Positions 59,755-64,000 of a DNA stretch of 64,000 nt are shown here, in pieces (the stretch's first letter is position 1; each line of letters begins with the position of its first letter). The notes under the pieces are model-generated. The model did no database searches and was not told the DNA's origin. It was given only the letters and a program-made list of their open reading frames with translations. The position numbers and the translations under genes are program-made. The stretch is taken from contig NZ_SCVE01000012.1 of assembly GCF_004297105.1 (NCBI RefSeq), positions 744,001 through 808,000 of the forward strand, read 5' to 3'. The DNA comes from Herbiconiux sp. GTDB taxonomy: Bacteria; Actinomycetota; Actinomycetes; Actinomycetales; Microbacteriaceae.

Positions 59755-61043
59755 GCACACCCACCCTCTCGGTCGACTCCGAGATCCAGCTCATCACCGC
59801 CCAGAGCCCGGATGCCACGGGCGCGGTCTGCGCCCCCGAACTCGCCGACGGTCCCTGGGTCTTCGACCTCGAGCCCGCCCCCTCGTACGGCCCGGGCGCT
59901 TCGATGGCCGATCCCATCCCCGCCGGCGCGCCCCGCCAGGGTCAGCTGCCGGACGAGTACAAGACGGCATCGAAAGACGAACTGGATGCGCGCATCCTCG
60001 CCGCCAAGGCCACCCTCGGCGACCGCGTCGTGGTGCTCGGCCACTTCTACCAGCGCGACGAGGTCGTGAAGTACGCCGACTTCGTGGGCGACTCGTTCCA
60101 GCTCGCCAACGCGGCGCTCACGGTGCCCCAGGCCGAGGCCATCGTGTTCTGCGGTGTGCACTTCATGGCCGAGACGGCCGACATCCTGGCCGGGCCGACG
60201 CAGTCGGTCATCCTGCCGAACCTCGCCGCCGGCTGCTCGATGGCCGACATGGCCGACATCGACTCGGTCGAGGAGGCCTGGGCGCAACTCACCGAGATCT
60301 ACGGCACCGAACCGGATGCCGACGGCCGGGTTCCGATCATCCCGGTCACCTACATGAACTCCGCCGCCGACCTCAAGGGCTTCTGCGGAAGGCACGGCGG
60401 CATCGTGTGCACCTCGTCGAACGCGGCCACCGTGCTCGAGTGGGCGTTCGAACGCGGCCAGCGCGTGCTCTTCTTCCCCGACCAGCACCTGGGCCGCAAC
60501 ACCGCCAAGGCCATGGGCGTGCCCCTCGAGCGCATGCCGATGTGGAAGCCGCGCAAGGCTCTCGGCGGCAACACGCCCGAGGAGCTGCTCGATGCCCAGG
60601 TCGTGCTCTGGCACGGCTTCTGCTCGGTGCACAAGCGGTTCTCGGTGGCGCAGATCGATCGCGCGCGAGCCGAGCATCCGGATGTGCGCGTCATCGTGCA
60701 CCCCGAGTGCCCGATGCCCGTGGTCGACGCGGCCGACGCCGCCGGTTCGACCGACTTCATCGTGAAGGCGATCCAGGCCGCGCCCGCGGGCTCGACTTTC
60801 GCGATCGGCACCGAGATCAACCTCGTGCAGCGGCTCGCGAACGAGTATCCGCAGCACACCATCTTCTGCCTCGACGACGTGATCTGCCCGTGCTCGACGA
60901 TGTACCGCATCCACCCCGGCTACCTCGCGTGGGTGCTGGAGGAGCTCGTGGCCGGGCGCGTCGTGAACCAGATCACGGTGGGCGACGACGTGGCGGTGCC
61001 GGCACGGGTGGCGCTCGAGCGGATGCTCGCGGCCCGGCCATGA
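59751..61043 (+). CDS. nadA: Quinolinate synthase
   Basis: The 430-residue [4Fe-4S] enzyme condenses iminoaspartate with dihydroxyacetone phosphate to quinolinate. It has VVVLGHFYQRDEVVKYADFV (about 98-117), CGVHFMAETADIL, PNLAAGCSMADMAD, CTSSNAATVLEWAF, WHGFCSVHKRF, HPECPMPVVDAAD and CPCSTMYR, among them the cluster cysteines. An N-terminal extension of about 75 residues precedes the usual start of homology. The ATG overlaps the nrtR stop codon, and nadB overlaps its stop (ATGA both times). Confidence 0.95.
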   Translation: MSTPTLSVDSEIQLITAQSPDATGAVCAPELADGPWVFDLEPAPSYGPGASMADPIPAGAPRQGQLPDEYKTASKDELDARILAAKATLGDRVVVLGHFYQRDEVVKYADFVGDSFQLANAALTVPQAEAIVFCGVHFMAETADILAGPTQSVILPNLAAGCSMADMADIDSVEEAWAQLTEIYGTEPDADGRVPIIPVTYMNSAADLKGFCGRHGGIVCTSSNAATVLEWAFERGQRVLFFPDQHLGRNTAKAMGVPLERMPMWKPRKALGGNTPEELLDAQVVLWHGFCSVHKRFSVAQIDRARAEHPDVRVIVHPECPMPVVDAADAAGSTDFIVKAIQAAPAGSTFAIGTEINLVQRLANEYPQHTIFCLDDVICPCSTMYRIHPGYLAWVLEELVAGRVVNQITVGDDVAVPARVALERMLAARP

Positions 61044-63064
61044 GCACCGAGCGCGGGTATCGGAGCGCGGGCGTCGGGAATCGACGGAGGATCACCGGCG
61101 ATACGGATCGTGAGTCCGTCGATTTCGGGGAGAGGGCCGGAAGTCCGTCGTTTCAGCGGGAGTTCGAGGTGGGGGCGGCAGGTCGGCGGCCGCACGTGGT
61201 CGTCGTGGGCAGTGGCGTCGCCGGGCTCGTGACCGCGCTTGCGCTCGGCGACGGTGTGGATGTCACGATCGTGACCAAGTCGACGATCGACGAGAGCAAC
61301 ACCCGGTACGCCCAGGGCGGCATCGCGGCGGCGGTGATGCCGGGCGACAGCGTGGCCTCGCACGTGGCCGACACGCTCGTGGCGGGAGCGGGGCTGAGTG
61401 ACCCTGCCGCGGTGGAGGTGCTCTGCGAGGAGGGGCCTGCCCGCATCCGCGATCTGGTGCAGTGGGGCGTCGACTTCGACCGGCAGACGGATGACCCCGC
61501 GAGCGACTTCGATGCCGGGCTCGAGGGGGCGCACTCGTTCCACCGCATTCTGCACGCGGGCGGTGATGCGACCGGGTTCGAAGTGGAGTGGGCGCTCGTG
61601 CGCGCGGTGCGGGCTTCGGGTGCGCGCGTGATCGAGCAGGCATTCGTGGTGGATCTGGTGCGGGCTGCGGATGCGGCGCACGACGCCTCGGGCGTTTTGG
61701 GTGGGGACGCCGCGGCGGATCGGTTGGACGCGGCCTCGCGGGTGGTGGGGGTGGAGGTCCTTCGGGACGGGGTTGTCGAGACGCTCTCCGCCGACGCGGT
61801 GGTTCTCGCATCCGGTGGCGTGGGGCAGTTGTACCCGCACACGACGAACCCCACGGTGACCACCGGAGACGGCGCCGCGGCCGCGCTGCGGGCCGGGGCG
61901 GTGCTGGCCGATGTCGAGTTCGTGCAGTTCCATCCGACGGCGCTCGCCGTGCCCGGGTCGTTCCTCGTGTCGGAGGCGGTGCGAGGCGATGGTGCCGTGC
62001 TGCGCAACAATGCGGGGGAGCGGTTCATGGAGGCCGTGCATCCGCTCGCCGAGCTGGCGCCGCGCGACATCGTGGCCCGGGCCATCGCCACCGAGATGGC
62101 GCGCACCGGTGCTCCCGTGGTGCTCGATGCAACGGCGATCGGTGCCGAGGAACTGGAGCGGCGCTTCCCCACCATCTCGGCTGCAAGCCGTGATCACGGG
62201 TTCGATTGGAGCCGCGAGGCCATCCCGGTGGCGCCGGCCGCACACTACTGGATGGGCGGCGTGGCCACCGATCTCGACGGACGCACCTCGGTCGACGGGC
62301 TGTGGGCCGTGGGCGAGGTGTCGTGCACGGGAGTGCACGGCGCGAACCGTTTGGCATCGAACTCGCTGCTCGAGTCGCTCGTATTCGCGCATCGGGCCGC
62401 GGCGGCGCTGTCGCGCGAGCTCCCTGCGCCCGCGAGTCCGTCGACTCCGGATGCGACACTCGCGGCTGCGGGTGGGCCGACACCGGACGCCGCCTCCCGC
62501 TGGATCTGGCCCGAACCCCGCGGCGCCCACAAGGAGGAGTCGGCGCCGGAGACTGGGCCCCAGCTCCTCCCTTCGGCGGAGCGCGGCCGAAACTCCTCCG
62601 CTGCGTCCGGGCCCGCGCGCGCAGCCCACCACGAACCCACCCGCACCGAACTGCACGAGGTGATGTGGCGGCACGTGGGCGTGCACCGCGACGCCGACGG
62701 GCTGCGGGCGGCCCGCGACATCCTGAGCCGGTGGGAGGTGGTGATCGACGACCCCGCCACCACGCCGATCGAGCGCCTCGAGACCGCGAACCTGGTGCAG
62801 CTGGCCCGGGTGATGGTCGACTCGGCGCTCGAAAGGGAGGAGTCGCGCGGGGCGCACTATCGTGCCGACTTCCCCGAGGCCGACCCCGGATTCGCGCGCC
62901 ACCTCACCCTCGTCGAGCCGCCCACCGCCGCGGCGGGACCACGCATCGAGGCCCGGCGGTCCATCCGCGCAACGCCTACCGTCGTTGCCACGGCCGGCGA
63001 CGCGAGCGCACACGGCTCCGCCACCGAACAGGCCACCGAACTGCGAGAAGAGGTCGGCGTCTGA
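61040..63064 (+). CDS. nadB: L-aspartate oxidase
   Basis: The 674-residue flavoenzyme oxidises aspartate to iminoaspartate for NadA. It has the FAD motif VVVVGSGVAGLVTALALGDG (about 53-72), YAQGGIAAAV, the R-containing HPTALAVPGSFLVSEAVRGD active-site block, AAHYWMGGVATDLDGRTSVD and GEVSCTGVHGANRLASNSLL. It is longer than the usual 540 residues: a 50-residue Arg-rich N-terminal extension and an inserted Pro/Ser/Ala-rich linker of about 70 residues (467-535) before the C-terminal helical domain. The extra parts read as disordered. Its stop shares a base with the nadC ATG. Confidence 0.95.
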   Translation: MSTERGYRSAGVGNRRRITGDTDRESVDFGERAGSPSFQREFEVGAAGRRPHVVVVGSGVAGLVTALALGDGVDVTIVTKSTIDESNTRYAQGGIAAAVMPGDSVASHVADTLVAGAGLSDPAAVEVLCEEGPARIRDLVQWGVDFDRQTDDPASDFDAGLEGAHSFHRILHAGGDATGFEVEWALVRAVRASGARVIEQAFVVDLVRAADAAHDASGVLGGDAAADRLDAASRVVGVEVLRDGVVETLSADAVVLASGGVGQLYPHTTNPTVTTGDGAAAALRAGAVLADVEFVQFHPTALAVPGSFLVSEAVRGDGAVLRNNAGERFMEAVHPLAELAPRDIVARAIATEMARTGAPVVLDATAIGAEELERRFPTISAASRDHGFDWSREAIPVAPAAHYWMGGVATDLDGRTSVDGLWAVGEVSCTGVHGANRLASNSLLESLVFAHRAAAALSRELPAPASPSTPDATLAAAGGPTPDAASRWIWPEPRGAHKEESAPETGPQLLPSAERGRNSSAASGPARAAHHEPTRTELHEVMWRHVGVHRDADGLRAARDILSRWEVVIDDPATTPIERLETANLVQLARVMVDSALEREESRGAHYRADFPEADPGFARHLTLVEPPTAAAGPRIEARRSIRATPTVVATAGDASAHGSATEQATELREEVGV

Positions 63065-63972
63065 TGCTCACCGCCCAGATCATCGACGATGTCGTCGCCC
63101 GTGCCCTCGCCGAAGACGCACCGTGGGGCGACATCACCTCGGAACTCCTGATCCCGGCCGACGCGCGGGTCGAGGCCACCCTCGACGCCCGTGAGCCCGG
63201 GGTGTTCAGCGGCGCGGCGGTGTTCGAGGCGGCGATGCGCCAGGTGGATCCGGGCATCCGGGTCGCTTTCCAGCTGGCCGACGGCGACCGCTTCGAAGCC
63301 GGCGCCGTGCTGGCGACCGTGGATGGCCTGGCCCGTGGTGTTCTGCGGTCCGAGCGCGTCGCCCTCAACCTGGTGCAGCGCATGAGCGGCATCGCCACCC
63401 TCACCGCCGCCTATGTGGCCGAGGTGGCGCACACGGATGCCCGCATCGTCGACACCCGCAAGACCACGCCCGGGCTCCGCGCCCTGGAGCGCGAGGCCGT
63501 ACGCGCGGGCGGCGGTTTCAACCACCGGTTCTCGCTCTCGGATGCGGTGATGGCGAAGGACAACCATCTCGCGGTGCTGGCAGCCGCGCATGGCGGCGAC
63601 GTCACATCCGCTCTGCTCGCGGTGCGGGCGCGGATGTCGCACACCACGCACCTCGAAGTGGAGGTCGACCGGCTCGACCAGATCGAGCCGGTGCTCGCCG
63701 CCGGGGTCGACACGATCATGCTCGACAACTTCTCGCTCGCCGATCTGCGGGCGGGGGTGGAGCTTGTGGCGGGACGGGCGCTCGTCGACGCGAGCGGAGG
63801 GGTGAACCTCGACACGGTGCGGGCGATCGCGGAGACGGGGGTCGACATCATCTCGGTGGGGGCGCTCACGCACAGCGTGCGGGCGCTCGACCTGGGGCTC
63901 GATGTGGGGTTCGTGCCGGGCACGCTCGCCACGGCGAGCGGTTCGACCTCGCCACAGCCCGCATCGTCATGA
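63064..63972 (+). CDS. nadC: Nicotinate-nucleotide pyrophosphorylase (carboxylating)
   Basis: The 302-residue enzyme converts quinolinate and PRPP to nicotinate mononucleotide and CO2. It has EDAPWGDITSELL (about 18-30), ERVALNLVQRMSGIATLTAA (about 98-117), VDTRKTTPGLRALEREAV with the substrate-binding Arg/Lys set, HRFSLSDAVMAKDNHLAVL, and the late DNFSLADLR and DASGGVNLDTVRAIAETGVD. It overlaps nadB by one base (TGATG) and the next gene by four (ATGA), so the operon is tightly coupled. Confidence 0.95.
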   Translation: MLTAQIIDDVVARALAEDAPWGDITSELLIPADARVEATLDAREPGVFSGAAVFEAAMRQVDPGIRVAFQLADGDRFEAGAVLATVDGLARGVLRSERVALNLVQRMSGIATLTAAYVAEVAHTDARIVDTRKTTPGLRALEREAVRAGGGFNHRFSLSDAVMAKDNHLAVLAAAHGGDVTSALLAVRARMSHTTHLEVEVDRLDQIEPVLAAGVDTIMLDNFSLADLRAGVELVAGRALVDASGGVNLDTVRAIAETGVDIISVGALTHSVRALDLGLDVGFVPGTLATASGSTSPQPASS

Positions 63973-64000
63973 TCTATCTCGATGCCGCCGCGACCACCCC
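63969..64000 (+). CDS. 5' end of a NifS/IscS-type cysteine desulfurase gene, cut by the window edge
   Basis: Only ten complete codons and part of another are visible: MIYLDAAATTP. This is the standard N-terminus of class V aminotransferases of the cysteine desulfurase family (xYLDxAATTP). The ATG overlaps the nadC stop codon. In NAD operons a NifS-like protein helps build the NadA iron-sulfur cluster, which fits the position. Confidence 0.8.
   Translation, partial: MIYLDAAATT

Noticed and set aside
60920..63013. 697-codon frame antisense to nadB
   Set aside because: Shadow of nadB; Arg/His-rich product without any domain.
1..64000. tRNA, rRNA, CRISPR or insertion-sequence features
   Set aside because: I looked for T-loop GGTTCGAATCC-type sequence, spaced direct repeats and transposase motifs (DDE, RuvC-like) and saw none. 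The only tandem arrays are the PADAA repeats and short GCCGTC hexamers inside genes.

Overview
The window is a stretch of chromosome from a high-GC actinobacterium, most likely a member of the Microbacteriaceae or a close relative. This is inferred from roughly 70% GC by eye, many GTG starts, and ATGA or TGATG junctions inside operons. It is also inferred from an F420-dependent glucose-6-phosphate dehydrogenase, an nrtR-nadA-nadB-nadC-nifS locus, and small membrane proteins of actinobacterial type. I see no rRNA, tRNA, CRISPR array, insertion sequence or phage gene. Coding density is high and no gap between genes exceeds 300 bases.

Layout. 1-2.5 kb: a cut-off gene, a membrane protein, a threonine-aldolase-type PLP enzyme and a group I truncated haemoglobin. 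2.5-8.1 kb: a 903-residue LuxR-type ATPase regulator (LAL family), divergent from a sortase-type surface protein with eight PADAA repeats, four cadherin-like domains and an LALTG anchor. 8.1-12.6 kb: an ABC-2 exporter, a Lys-rich 45-residue protein and a NarL-type two-component system. 12.7-23 kb: fgd, a DUF6421 gene with an SDR, an OafA/SGNH acyltransferase, an AEC transporter, a coiled-coil protein, a phosphodiesterase, and a TetR regulator divergent from an FMN reductase. 23-31 kb: two acyl-CoA modules. The minus-strand one is thiolase-etfB-etfA-cytochrome b-SDR. The plus-strand one is a valine operon (HIBCH-mmsB-enoyl-CoA hydratase) whose acyl-CoA dehydrogenase survives only as a 3' remnant. 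31-43 kb: thioredoxin, an APC permease, exonuclease III back to back with a BrkB-type protein, pyrE, a DUF2207 protein, a CtaG-like protein and an LCP transferase. 43.7-55.2 kb: a nine-gene minus-strand operon (Pot-type ABC importer, nitrilase, RraA-like, BKACE, Lrp) beside plus-strand putrescine oxidase and aldehyde dehydrogenase genes. 55.2-64 kb: a HAD phosphatase, two exported proteins and the NAD de novo operon, which runs off the right edge.

Regulatory reading. A 17-bp dyad, TGAGTA-S-N3-Y-TRCTCA, occurs three times: upstream of the haemoglobin gene, of the LALTG surface protein, and of a second exported cadherin-domain protein 50 kb away. The LAL regulator gene lies between the first two copies, which suggests a small regulon. 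About eight genes show a TANNNT -10 box 6 or 7 bases before the start codon, the signature of leaderless mRNAs. xth and the BrkB-type gene use two such promoters back to back, with the two -10 boxes exactly 17 bp apart. The TetR gene has a leaderless -10 inside one of two related palindromes.

Metabolic reading. The window combines import and oxidation of a polyamine or related nitrogen compound, branched-chain and acyl-CoA oxidation feeding electrons to ETF and perhaps to a b-type cytochrome, NAD synthesis and F420 reduction. All functions are assigned from motifs and context read by eye; no database search was possible.
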